From contig JAUQYY010000424.1 in NCBI GenBank assembly GCA_030587505.1, forward strand, positions 1 to 9,792: a stretch of 9,792 nucleotides of DNA, in the 5' to 3' direction. Source of the stretch: Candidatus Sigynarchaeota archaeon. Its GTDB lineage: Archaea > Asgardarchaeota > Jordarchaeia > Jordarchaeales > Jordarchaeaceae. Below are positions 1-7,189 of the stretch, piece after piece. Position numbers and translations under genes: made by a program. The notes under the pieces are model-generated. The model had not been told where the DNA came from, made no database searches, and saw nothing but the letters and a program-made list of their open reading frames with translations. Each line of letters opens with the position of its first letter. The stretch's first letter is position 1.

Positions 1-1
1 A

Positions 2-100
2 AAGGAGCGAAAGGGCCTTTCCGATGCTAACCTGGGAGAGCTGAGGATCGTCGAATCATTGTCCAGCGGTCACCTTGCAGGTGGAAGCGCAGTACCCTGA
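2..100 (+). CDS. possible 3' end of an unidentified gene (partial)
   Basis: Reading from base 2, this frame stays open for 32 codons and ends at TGA (98-100). The peptide ends ...GHLAGGSAVP and has ordinary amino-acid composition. It would be the C-terminus of a + strand gene converging on the thioredoxin gene, with only 25 bases between the two stop codons. The fragment is too short to assign to a family. I considered the C-terminus of 4-hydroxyphenylacetate 3-hydroxylase-type proteins but could not support it. An open frame this short can also arise by chance, so confidence is low. Confidence 0.35.
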   Translation, partial: KERKGLSDANLGELRIVESLSSGHLAGGSAVP

Positions 101-125
101 TATTTTGGTCTACTCTTATGGTCTC

Positions 126-503
126 CTAAGAGGAGATTAGTTCTTTGATGATGCTTCTGAGTACCTCTTCGCTCTGAACCCCAACCAGCAGTGCGAGTTC
201 CTTTGAAAGCTCTTCGGATTCAGAGCCCTCATTAAACTCTTCGCCGAAAACCACCAGTTTCCCATTGTAGAAAAAGACCAGCGAGGGAACAGCGTAAATA
301 TTGAATTCTCTTGCAATGTTCGGATTTTCGTCAACATCAACCTTCGCAATCGCGATTTTATCCCCAAACTCAGCCTCAATGGTCTCAAGTATTTTTCCCT
401 GAATCCTGCAAGGGGCACACCAAGTGGCTGAGAAATCCACGATTACTACCGGGTTTGAGGAGATGAATTCTTTAAAGTTTTCTTCTTTTATTTCCGTTAC
501 CAC
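126..503 (-). CDS. thioredoxin-fold protein with CAPC active site and an acidic insertion
   Basis: A cytoplasmic thiol-disulfide oxidoreductase of the thioredoxin family, 125 residues. The active site is W28-C29-A-P-C32-R, the buried Asp23 is in VDFSATWC, and the cis-proline is P73 in YAVPS. These are the canonical catalytic elements, so it should be redox active. From cis-Pro to the end there are about 52 residues, against about 33 in E. coli thioredoxin. If the VGV at 107-109 is equated with the conserved VGA before the last helix, an acidic insertion of about 18 residues (roughly 84-104, Glu/Ser rich) lies between the last two strands. The start is GTG (501-503) with a purine-rich GAAGGA about 8 bases upstream. 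No ATG lies near. No signal peptide. The gene is divergent from the radical SAM operon. No thioredoxin reductase is in the window. Confidence 0.93.
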   Translation of the reverse strand: MVTEIKEENFKEFISSNPVVIVDFSATWCAPCRIQGKILETIEAEFGDKIAIAKVDVDENPNIAREFNIYAVPSLVFFYNGKLVVFGEEFNEGSESEELSKELALLVGVQSEEVLRSIIKELISS

Positions 504-557
504 TTTGAATTCCTTCTTTGGGTAGTTGTTAACTTCAACTAGTTAGAAATAAGCTGT

Positions 558-571
558 ACTATTTTTATCTT
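558..571 (-). promoter_or_regulatory. TATA-like box for the thioredoxin gene
   Basis: On the - strand this reads AGATAAAAATAGTA, an archaeal TATA-like element with an AT-rich core. Transcription would start near base 540, giving a leader of about 37 bases before the GTG at 503. This is inferred from position and composition only. Confidence 0.4.
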
Positions 572-680
572 TTGTATGATTCTAACTTGTTCCTTCTTCT
601 CGTCTCTTAGACCCAGAGCTTTTTAAAGATTCGACCATTGTTGAACGTATCTTGGCACGTATCTTGGAAACTCGTGGCAA

Positions 681-692
681 AAGGTATATATG
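681..692 (+). promoter_or_regulatory. TATA box for the radical SAM / CoA-binding operon
   Basis: The stretch AAGGTATATATG has a clear TATATA core (685-690) preceded by purines (GGCAAAAGG) that resemble a BRE element. A start about 25 bases downstream (near 712) gives a leader of about 35 bases before the TTG at 749. It lies in the 245-base divergent region shared with the thioredoxin gene, in which I see no other gene. Confidence 0.5.
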
Positions 693-748
693 CTAAGATA
701 TCCTTATTTTGTTGCCGAAAATTTCGTTAACAAAAGCCGGGACGTACC

Positions 749-1831
749 TTGAACTTGGCAGAATTGAAAACAGAACTTCTGTGCAAGGGAGTCAGAACGG
801 AGGAGAACATTGAAAAGGGAAGAAAGGGGGGAGCAGGCCCGGCTGGCGGAAGATATCTGATTTTACCAAACGAAACGGTGGTTAATGTTCCCTTATGGCC
901 TCCCTTCGTGAACCGCTCAGACATCATTTTGAGAAGGTCTGATTCCAGATGGTCTCTTTTCAGGGGGGAGGAGAAAATCACCGACGTAGAATTAATTAAG
1001 CCTCCAAGGTTTTACTCGCGTAAGACCCTTAGTGGGCAGCCAATGTATAAGATTGCCCTTCTTCATGGCAAGGATTGTTTGGCAACGACTCTTTTCCAGA
1101 GTTGCGTACACTGCTCGACAGGTGAAGGTTGTAAGTTTTGCGGAATCGAGGTTTCCCTCAGAAGTGGTGCCACGGTTCTGAGAAAAAGACCCGAAGATTT
1201 GGTTGAAGTGGCGGGCGCGGCGTTGGAGGAAGGGGTTTGTAACCACGTCACGTTAACAACGGGAACTACTGGCACACCGGATAGAGGGGCGAAAATTTTG
1301 GCGGAAGCGACCCGGGAGCTTAAGGATCACTACGATGTTCCCATTCACGTACAGTTAGAACCTCCTGGGGAGAACTATTTGGAGCTCTTGGCGAATGTTG
1401 GAGCAGATACGGTGGGCATTCACATTGAAAGTTTTGACAGGGTGGTTTTGAAGAGAGTGTGTCCGGGTAAGGCTAAAGTTAGTTTTGAGGAGTACTTGGA
1501 GGCGTGGAAGAAGGCTGTTGAACTCTTCGGTGAGGCTCAGGTCAGTACGTATGTTATTGCGGGTTTGGGTGAGAGGGATGAGAGCATACTCGACGGGGTG
1601 GAAACGGTTGTGGGATTGGGGGTGGTTCCATTTCTTGTTCCCTTTAGGCCCATTGTAGGAACCGAGTTTGAGAAACGCCGTCCTCCTAGTGCTGGGAGGA
1701 TGATAGCGCTCTATGAGCGGGTTGCAGGGATTTTATCGGATTATGGTCTTAATCCCTTGAGGAATCTTGCGGGGTGTGTTCGCTGCGGAGCGTGTTCCAG
1801 CATTCAAGAATCATTTAAACACAGGGGATGA
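749..1831 (+). CDS. radical SAM protein, MSMEG_0568-like family
   Basis: A 360-residue cytoplasmic Fe-S enzyme. The architecture matches what I recall of the MSMEG_0568 (TIGR04043-type) radical SAM family: an N-terminal region with GRKGGAGPAGG (24-34), then PPRFYS (85-90) and KIALLHGKDCLATT (101-114), a cysteine cluster C119-X2-C122-X5-C128-X2-C131, a glycine-rich TTGTTGTPDRG (170-180), LEPP (203-206), VSTYVIAGLGE (265-275) and a C-terminal C343-X2-C346-X2-C349 that could bind a second cluster. The radical SAM cluster is therefore not a classical CX3CX2C. In bacteria the family occurs in a conserved cluster with a nitrilase, and its reaction is unknown to me. None of those usual partners is visible here. 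The start is TTG: an in-frame stop at 728-730 and the lack of ATG or GTG candidates leave few options. The gene overlaps the next by ATGA, implying translational coupling. Confidence 0.85.
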   Translation: MNLAELKTELLCKGVRTEENIEKGRKGGAGPAGGRYLILPNETVVNVPLWPPFVNRSDIILRRSDSRWSLFRGEEKITDVELIKPPRFYSRKTLSGQPMYKIALLHGKDCLATTLFQSCVHCSTGEGCKFCGIEVSLRSGATVLRKRPEDLVEVAGAALEEGVCNHVTLTTGTTGTPDRGAKILAEATRELKDHYDVPIHVQLEPPGENYLELLANVGADTVGIHIESFDRVVLKRVCPGKAKVSFEEYLEAWKKAVELFGEAQVSTYVIAGLGERDESILDGVETVVGLGVVPFLVPFRPIVGTEFEKRRPPSAGRMIALYERVAGILSDYGLNPLRNLAGCVRCGACSSIQESFKHRG

Positions 1832-3165
1832 AGATGAGTCTCGAGTCGTTCTTTAATCCTAGGAGCGTCGTAATTGTTGGAGCCTCCGGACACTCGGGAA
1901 AGTTTGGAAACCAGGTTCTGAAAAACATTATCGAGCTCGGCTATAAGGGTAAGGTATTCCTGGTTCACCCTAGTAGGGATAGTATTTTGGGCTTTCCAGC
2001 GTTTAGGAGTATCGAGGATGTTCCTGAGGTTCCAGAAACTGCGGTTGTTGTTCTGTCCGCGGATTTGGTCGTCGAGGCGGTCAGGGAACTGGCTAAGAAA
2101 GGTGTGAGGAACATTATTTTGCAGTCCTCCGGGTTCTCGGAGTACAACGGAGAAGGAAAGGAAAAAGAAAGCATGCTGGTTCGTATAGCTCGGGAGAACA
2201 ATCTGAGGCTTATTGGCCCCAACACTATCGGCTTGATCAATTATGAGGCGGGGTTTGCAACAAATCTGACCCCGGTTAGAAGTTTCCAAGCGGGTGAGGT
2301 TAGTTTCATTGGCCAGAGTGGGGGTCTTTCTGGAGGTCTCGGATGGTGGCAGCCAGACGGTTTGAAGTTTAGTAAAATAGTTCATTTGGGGAACACTTGT
2401 GACGTTAGTGAGGCGGAGCTTCTAAGATTTTTTGCTCAAGATTCCTCGACGAGAGTTATCGCGGCATATTTTAGGAGGATTACCGATGACATTGTTGATG
2501 CTATAAAAGATGTTTCTAGAAGGAAACCAGTAGTTATGCACTGTCCCGAAGAGAAGGTTGAGAAGCTCGTAAGGGCGGGGGCTATCTGTGTCTCTGCTTA
2601 CACCGAAATATTTGAAGTAGCGAAGATTTTTGTCTATTCGCCTGAACCTAGGGGTAATCGGGTGGCTATAATTGGTCCTTCTTCGGGGGCTATTGATCTG
2701 GCTGTGCGTTCATTAGAAAAAAACGGGTTAAGGCTCGCCGAACTCGAGTCGGATACTGTGAAAACCCTGAGGAGAAGGGTTTTAAACGAGCGAACAAAGA
2801 CCGTGAATCCTGTTGATTACTGGCCTCCTCAACATCTTGATGGTATAGAGGTTGGAGAGAAGCATAGGGTTGCGGTGGAGGCTCTTCTCAAAGACAAGAA
2901 TGTGGATATTATAATACTGGTACTTGAACTCATGAGGGAAATCGAGTTTGACGTGGAGAAAGCCTTTCGAGAGTCGGTGGAAAAGGATTTAAAGCCTATT
3001 GTGGCAGCTTGTATCCAGATCGAAGAGGAGTCTTATGAGAGGGTTTCACGTGGTCTGTATAGGTTGAGGATTCCGGTTTTCACGGAGGTGGAAAGGGCGG
3101 TAAAGGCCGCGGGAGCCCTAGCTCGTTACTATACAAGGATACGGATAGACCTCGAAAAACAATGA
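1828..3165 (+). CDS. ADP-forming acyl-CoA synthetase alpha-like protein lacking the phosphohistidine segment
   Basis: A 445-residue homologue of the alpha subunit of ADP-forming acetate/acyl-CoA ligases. Domain 1 is a CoA-binding Rossmann fold: FFNPRSVVIVGAS (8-20), GF at 102-103, LIGPNTIGLIN (128-138). Domain 2 carries the QSGG loop (163-166) and HLGNTCDVSEAELL (186-199). Domain 3 starts about 275 (GNRVAIIGPSSGAIDLA) and includes NPVDYW (327-332). Family members that catalyse the reaction carry a phosphorylated His in an SHTG motif. Here PVVMHCP (234-240) runs into RAGAICVSAYTEIFEVAKIF (249-268) with about 20-30 residues deleted, and no SHTG is present. The usual YxEG glutamate is Arg216. 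There is no ATP-grasp domain in this gene or elsewhere in the window. It may bind CoA or an acyl-CoA without acting as a synthetase, perhaps as a partner of the radical SAM enzyme. The start is ATG 1828, with ATG 1834 as an alternative. Confidence 0.85.
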   Translation: MKMSLESFFNPRSVVIVGASGHSGKFGNQVLKNIIELGYKGKVFLVHPSRDSILGFPAFRSIEDVPEVPETAVVVLSADLVVEAVRELAKKGVRNIILQSSGFSEYNGEGKEKESMLVRIARENNLRLIGPNTIGLINYEAGFATNLTPVRSFQAGEVSFIGQSGGLSGGLGWWQPDGLKFSKIVHLGNTCDVSEAELLRFFAQDSSTRVIAAYFRRITDDIVDAIKDVSRRKPVVMHCPEEKVEKLVRAGAICVSAYTEIFEVAKIFVYSPEPRGNRVAIIGPSSGAIDLAVRSLEKNGLRLAELESDTVKTLRRRVLNERTKTVNPVDYWPPQHLDGIEVGEKHRVAVEALLKDKNVDIIILVLELMREIEFDVEKAFRESVEKDLKPIVAACIQIEEESYERVSRGLYRLRIPVFTEVERAVKAAGALARYYTRIRIDLEKQ

Positions 3166-3175
3166 GCGTGAAAAC

Positions 3176-3185
3176 AAAAATTTTT
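3176..3185. terminator. A5T5 tract between convergent genes
   Basis: AAAAATTTTT sits in the 27-base gap between two convergent stop codons (TGA ending at 3165 and TGA on the - strand at 3195-3193). It gives a T5 tract to transcripts from both sides, which suits archaeal T-tract termination. There is no strong GC hairpin. Confidence 0.4.
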
Positions 3186-3192
3186 CCGTAGT

Positions 3193-3921
3193 TCAGAATT
3201 GTAGTAGGGTGTGGTTTACTCGTTCGAGTGCCTCACTCAGAGCACGCCACTCTGGATTTAGGTTCACCGCCTCCTCGTATCTTTCCTTTGCTCTGAGTAA
3301 GAGTTCTTTGGCTCGTTTCTTTTTACCTTTTTTGAGGTATTCGAGACCAGTACACTCAAAGTACAGCCCCTCACATTTTATCTTGTCCACCCTGGAGAGC
3401 TTTTCTTCGTATGGATTCTTTAGGTCGGCATAGAGCCTTTCTCTACGCCCAAACTCCTCGCGAGCCTCTTGGAAGTATCCCGCCGCCTTTTCCAGATTTT
3501 TGTTCTGGATTGCGATCTGCGCCAGGCACTCTAGTCTAGCTGCCTCAAGGCCGTGTAGTCCCGCCTCTAGTTCTAGGGGAAGTTTTTCCTCGTTAATCCA
3601 CTCTTCTTTTAACAGGTTCTTTACAGTCTTGATTGCTTTTTTCTTGTCGGCTATGGCCTTAGCGTAGCTATTGGCAGCGGATTCATAGTCGTGAGTGTTA
3701 AAGTTAAGGTGATCCGCAACGGAATGGTGATAGTTTGCGCGAGCTTGGTAAAGGTTTCCCGTGGCGATGCTCCGAAGCTGTTCGTCGAGCTCCTCTTCTC
3801 TTAACTGCTCGAAGAGTTCCGCGGCCTTCCTAAAGTGTTTGGAAGCGGTCTTGTAATCTTTGCTGCCATGGGCTTCCACCCCGGATGTGAACTCCGAAAC
3901 CGCCTTATCATATTTGTCCAT
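3193..3921 (-). CDS. TPR-type helical repeat protein
   Basis: A 242-residue soluble, highly charged and almost entirely helical protein with no signal peptide or membrane segment. Repeated helix pairs of TPR character can be seen at about 3-38 (YDKAVSEF, DYKTASKHFRKAAELFEQL), 54-100 (GNLYQARANY, DYESAANSYAKAI), 121-160 (GLEAARLECLAQIA, NLEKAAGYFQEAREEF) and 183-232 (CEGLYFECTGLEYLKKG, KRAKELLLRAKERYEEAVNLNP). TPR proteins act as protein-protein scaffolds, and the partner is not shown by the sequence. The start is ATG 3921 with GGTGGTG about 7 bases upstream as a ribosome site. It lies 171 bases downstream of the HerA/VirB4-like gene on the same strand, so the two may be co-expressed. A separate promoter near 4005-4020 is also possible. 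Confidence 0.75.
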   Translation of the reverse strand: MDKYDKAVSEFTSGVEAHGSKDYKTASKHFRKAAELFEQLREEELDEQLRSIATGNLYQARANYHHSVADHLNFNTHDYESAANSYAKAIADKKKAIKTVKNLLKEEWINEEKLPLELEAGLHGLEAARLECLAQIAIQNKNLEKAAGYFQEAREEFGRRERLYADLKNPYEEKLSRVDKIKCEGLYFECTGLEYLKKGKKKRAKELLLRAKERYEEAVNLNPEWRALSEALERVNHTLLQF

Positions 3922-3942
3922 TCATAACACCACCAACGATAG

Positions 3943-3973
3943 ATAGCATACAGCAAAATAGCATACGGCAAAA
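3943..3973. repeat. 15-bp tandem duplication upstream of the TPR gene
   Basis: Two adjacent 15-base copies, ATAGCATACAGCAAA and ATAGCATACGGCAAA, differ at one position. They lie 22-52 bases upstream of the TPR start, within its presumed leader or promoter. This could be an operator repeat or a chance slippage product. Confidence 0.6.
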
Positions 3974-3999
3974 ACTTGCGGTAACCTGGATGATGGCGC

Positions 4000-4020
4000 C
4001 TACAATAAACAATAATAATA
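4000..4020 (-). promoter_or_regulatory. weak TATA-like candidate for the TPR gene
   Basis: The - strand reads TATTATTATTGTTTATTGTA, an AT-rich stretch that could hold a TATA element. Transcription would then begin near 3985 and the 15-bp duplication would lie in the leader. Simple AT-richness of intergenic DNA explains it equally well. Confidence 0.2.
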
Positions 4021-4058
4021 GAATACGAAAGTGTAATTTAAGTATCCATGGATGCACA

Positions 4059-4073
4059 CTTTTTTGGAAAAAG
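4059..4073 (-). terminator. possible T-tract terminator after the HerA/VirB4-like gene
   Basis: The - strand reads CTTTTTCCAAAAAAG about 20 bases past the TAA at 4093. It offers a T5 run and a short A/T inverted repeat. This is a plausible archaeal 3' end, but readthrough into the TPR gene is not excluded. Confidence 0.3.
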
Positions 4074-4092
4074 AGGGGAGTGTTAGAAAGGC

Positions 4093-7000
4093 TTATGCAT
4101 CGGCTTCGAGCCACGATATTAATTCTTGTAATTCTTCCTCTGAGGGGTGGGTGTGTTTTAATGTTTTTTCTCTTGAAGCTAGCCTTACTTCGGTGAGAAA
4201 AGTGTCAAGGTTGCGGAGGCAATCCATGATTAGGGGTATTCTCCAACTACTGTTCAGTTTTTGGGCCTTTTCGAGGTCTTTATCATGGAGAAACAGGACA
4301 GCGATTCTGTTGAACCTTATGAAAAGTTTTTGGAGGGTGTTTTTCAGCTTGTTTTCTTCGGGTATGTGAACAATAAGTTTTAGTGTGTAGGATTCGATTT
4401 GACCGTCTGCTCCGGTTTCTAGGTCTTTTTTCATCGACAGCTTGGTGCCTGTTTTGAAGCACAATTTCTCTAAGAGGTCTTTTAGGTACTTGTCTTGCAC
4501 ATTCTCGTATTTGGGTCCGAATTTGGAGTAGTAAAGTGGAATGTTGTTTCTGCTACCCACAACGGGAACGTATATTCTTTGAATTTCCGAATTCATGCTT
4601 AGGGCTTCACGCATAATCTTGTTAACCGTATCCGGGGGGATTCCTGTCAGCTGGGATATGTGAAGGTCGGTTAAGTACACTTCATTCTCGAGTGTGAGTA
4701 GAACCTTATCGACGAAAGCGTCGATTTGCTCCCTACTTAATCCGGATGGTGGCTCAAACCGTGCTTTTTCCGAGATGGGTAACCCCTTTAGGAAAGCGTC
4801 AGCGGTTACGAAGTCGCCGCTCAATGGGCTGGAAGAGTTTTTCGAATAAAGGTTATCCCAATTTTCCAATGGTCTCTTAGGGTAGCCGTCTACTCTAGGT
4901 GTAACAGTCAATTTATCATCACGGGTGTGAGAAGCGGGCGCTTTCGGGCTAACAGTGTCGATGAGATGGGGGTGGAATGTTACCTGCTTCTCCGTTTCGG
5001 GAATTATCATCAAAGCCATGTCGCCGAGATTCTCTATTGTTTCAGGACTGATTCCGAGTGTTTCAGCCGCCTTCTCAACATTTCTGGAGCTACTAAAAAT
5101 AATCCGGTAGTAGGAATCGAGCCTCCGAATACTTTTTAGGTTTTGAGGGTGTGAAACGGTAAGAATGAGTCCTTCACCAACTGGTTTGGTGGATTCGTCG
5201 AAGAGTTTCTTGGTGAGGAAGTTTATCAGCTCTGAGCTGTTCTCATGGCAATTTATAACCGTTACGTGCTTTATACCTCCGCCGACTCTTGGTGTATTAT
5301 CGAGTATGTACATCAAAATAAGGGTTAGGAGAAATTTAAGTTCACGTGGATTGGTTCGAGGTAAGATTCGATTTAAATCTATGACCACACATTTTTCGGT
5401 CATTTTTCTTAGATCCACACTTGGCTGACCGCTTCCAAAGACTTCCCCAAGTAAGCCGTGCAGAAGGCTGCGAAGTAGCGTTGCAAGCTCTCCAATAGCG
5501 GACCGTTTCTTGGAAGTGCTCCATTTTAATATCTCATCGGATGCGATGTTCAGCTCACTAAGCCCTTGGCTACACCTTTTCTTATCGCAGAAGTGGCTCA
5601 GAATTCCGTGAAGAGGCTTTTCCACCGGGCCAAAATCAGTTTCTAAGATTTTTTCGAAAACGCTGATTAGAAAAGAGGCGTGTTCGTCCGGCGATTTTTC
5701 TAAAGGGTCAAAAATATTAATCCTTAGAGGCTCTAGCTCGGAGAGGGGAGTGAAGAATGAAACCGAATCTCTAAACGGGTCTCTCAGTTTGCATAGTTCA
5801 CCCTCGAGATCGAAGACAATCCAAGGTTTAGTAATTTTTTTGAGAAGACCTAACAAGAAACGGATTTTCCGCGGTGATTCGCCAAAGATAACCATGCAAT
5901 TTGAAAAATCACTGTAATCTAAGCGGACGGGCAGAGGACGCCCGTTCTGCATGGTTTCACCCAAGGAAATTCTGTTGTTGTAAGAATCAAGTATTTCCTC
6001 TTTTCTTTCTCCATTTTCTTTGGTAATTGCTGCGGGAGTCTCGCTCTCAAGTCTCCGGGCGACTGTTCTGAGATAAACGCATAGATTTTTGAAGCGGTAA
6101 ATCTCTCTCTCGGGCAGTAGCAGCCGGCAGATTATGTTATGCAGGAGTTTCTTGGTCTTTTCAGAATCCAAAAACTCTACACTTGTCACCTTTTTTGTTC
6201 CAGACCACGCGGCGCACGCCGCAGTGTACACTCGCTTCATATGATTTTTAATGCTTTCGAGTGTGGGCGCTCTCACAACCAGGTAGGGGGAAACCTCAAA
6301 AAATTTAACGGGTGGTCTGCCATTAACTCGTACGCAGATTTTTAGGTCCTTTTTCACTCTGCTTTCAGACTCACCAACTGTTATAAATCGGAAAGGAACT
6401 ACAAGGCTGACATCTGCGTCTATGTTTTGAACACACTCCACAAAAAGGTTTATGTATTCGGGGTTAAGAGATTCGTAGTCGGGTGCGCCTTTCAAAACAA
6501 GTACTGCGAGGTAGGTGTTTTCGCCCTCCTGTTCAAGGAGTAGAACGTTTCTTTCGCCCTTAATCTTTCGGATTCTTGTAAAGTATTTTCCGCCAATTAT
6601 ATTTAGGAAAACACTTTCCAGCACTTCGAAACTCGACCTTTGGTAGTCGGAGTTTAGGTTAAAAGCAGCTATGATGGAGTGCACTCTAGAGTCTAAAACA
6701 TCTTCACTTACGGGCTGTCGAGTGAAAACATAAAGGTTGTAGGAAAGCTTCTTCCCGCACAGATTCATCTCATATGCGAATTCTAACGCTCCATCCAAAT
6801 TTTCATCGAAAGTCAAAAAAGAGTTATCAGGCGGAAAGTCAGAGTTCACACCCTCCGAGTTAGGAAGCAGTTGGAAAGCGGCTTCCTCAGCCACAAGATT
6901 TTTTCCTCTAATCAGCTTAACCCTATCTTTCGTAAGTGTATACTCGGAAAACGAAATCTTTCTATCCAAGAAAACCGCACCAAAAAACATTATAAAAGGG

Positions 7001-7167
7001 AGTACACACTGTTGGAAGTGAAAACAGTATAGACTGAAAGGAAGAAAAAACATAGCATTGGCTAAAAACTCTGGAAGGTGAAGTATAAATAACACCAAAA
7101 AGAATCCAAACGAGTGTAAGCCACAGATATACAGAGCTAAGTTCATTTCCAGCACAAACCCTTCCAA
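4093..7167 (-). CDS. membrane-anchored HerA/VirB4-like protein with degenerate ATPase motifs
   Basis: A 1024-residue protein (numbered from TTG 7167). Two hydrophobic segments at about 9-34 and 36-67 would anchor it, with the rest probably cytoplasmic. Residues 70-400 look like a VirB4-type N-terminal region. The P-loop fold begins near 422 (SNCMVIFGE) and continues through WIVFDLEGEL (449-458), EKCVVIDLNRIL (591-602), KHVTVINCHE (633-642) and GLILTVSHPQNL (666-677). At each place where HerA/DUF87 ATPases carry catalytic residues they are changed: the Walker A GxxxxGK[ST] is GESPRKIR (429-436), the acidic Walker B (EEAH/DEAH) is NCHE, and the QRP sensor is SHP. Residues 811-870 resemble a winged helix (TDLHISQLTGIPPDTVNKIM), followed by an alpha/beta C-terminus. 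It probably cannot hydrolyse ATP. ATG 7146 (codon 8), with GGAAGGG 12 bases upstream, is a good alternative start. Whether it serves DNA transfer (CedB-like), secretion or something else is unknown. Confidence 0.75.
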   Translation of the reverse strand: MEGFVLEMNLALYICGLHSFGFFLVLFILHLPEFLANAMFFLPFSLYCFHFQQCVLPFIMFFGAVFLDRKISFSEYTLTKDRVKLIRGKNLVAEEAAFQLLPNSEGVNSDFPPDNSFLTFDENLDGALEFAYEMNLCGKKLSYNLYVFTRQPVSEDVLDSRVHSIIAAFNLNSDYQRSSFEVLESVFLNIIGGKYFTRIRKIKGERNVLLLEQEGENTYLAVLVLKGAPDYESLNPEYINLFVECVQNIDADVSLVVPFRFITVGESESRVKKDLKICVRVNGRPPVKFFEVSPYLVVRAPTLESIKNHMKRVYTAACAAWSGTKKVTSVEFLDSEKTKKLLHNIICRLLLPEREIYRFKNLCVYLRTVARRLESETPAAITKENGERKEEILDSYNNRISLGETMQNGRPLPVRLDYSDFSNCMVIFGESPRKIRFLLGLLKKITKPWIVFDLEGELCKLRDPFRDSVSFFTPLSELEPLRINIFDPLEKSPDEHASFLISVFEKILETDFGPVEKPLHGILSHFCDKKRCSQGLSELNIASDEILKWSTSKKRSAIGELATLLRSLLHGLLGEVFGSGQPSVDLRKMTEKCVVIDLNRILPRTNPRELKFLLTLILMYILDNTPRVGGGIKHVTVINCHENSSELINFLTKKLFDESTKPVGEGLILTVSHPQNLKSIRRLDSYYRIIFSSSRNVEKAAETLGISPETIENLGDMALMIIPETEKQVTFHPHLIDTVSPKAPASHTRDDKLTVTPRVDGYPKRPLENWDNLYSKNSSSPLSGDFVTADAFLKGLPISEKARFEPPSGLSREQIDAFVDKVLLTLENEVYLTDLHISQLTGIPPDTVNKIMREALSMNSEIQRIYVPVVGSRNNIPLYYSKFGPKYENVQDKYLKDLLEKLCFKTGTKLSMKKDLETGADGQIESYTLKLIVHIPEENKLKNTLQKLFIRFNRIAVLFLHDKDLEKAQKLNSSWRIPLIMDCLRNLDTFLTEVRLASREKTLKHTHPSEEELQELISWLEADA

Positions 7168-7189
7168 AGCATAAATATTCCTACATCAG

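Noticed and set aside
45..70. tRNA T-loop-like sequence GTCGAATC
   Set aside because: The flanking bases do not pair to form a T stem, and no anticodon or acceptor arm can be drawn.
122..136. Inverted repeat TCTCCT-AAG-AGGAGA at the thioredoxin stop
   Set aside because: A 6-bp stem with no following T tract is weak evidence for a terminator.
1804..2385. 193-codon - strand frame inside the acyl-CoA synthetase-like gene
   Set aside because: It is opposite a well-recognised protein and its translation has no recognisable motif.
4044..4053. 10-bp palindrome ATCCATGGAT
   Set aside because: It is too short and isolated to support an operator call, with no second copy in the window.
4052..4369. 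+ strand open frames opposite the end of the HerA/VirB4-like gene
   Set aside because: They have no ribosome site, biased hydrophobic composition and no family resemblance. The - strand gene explains this DNA.
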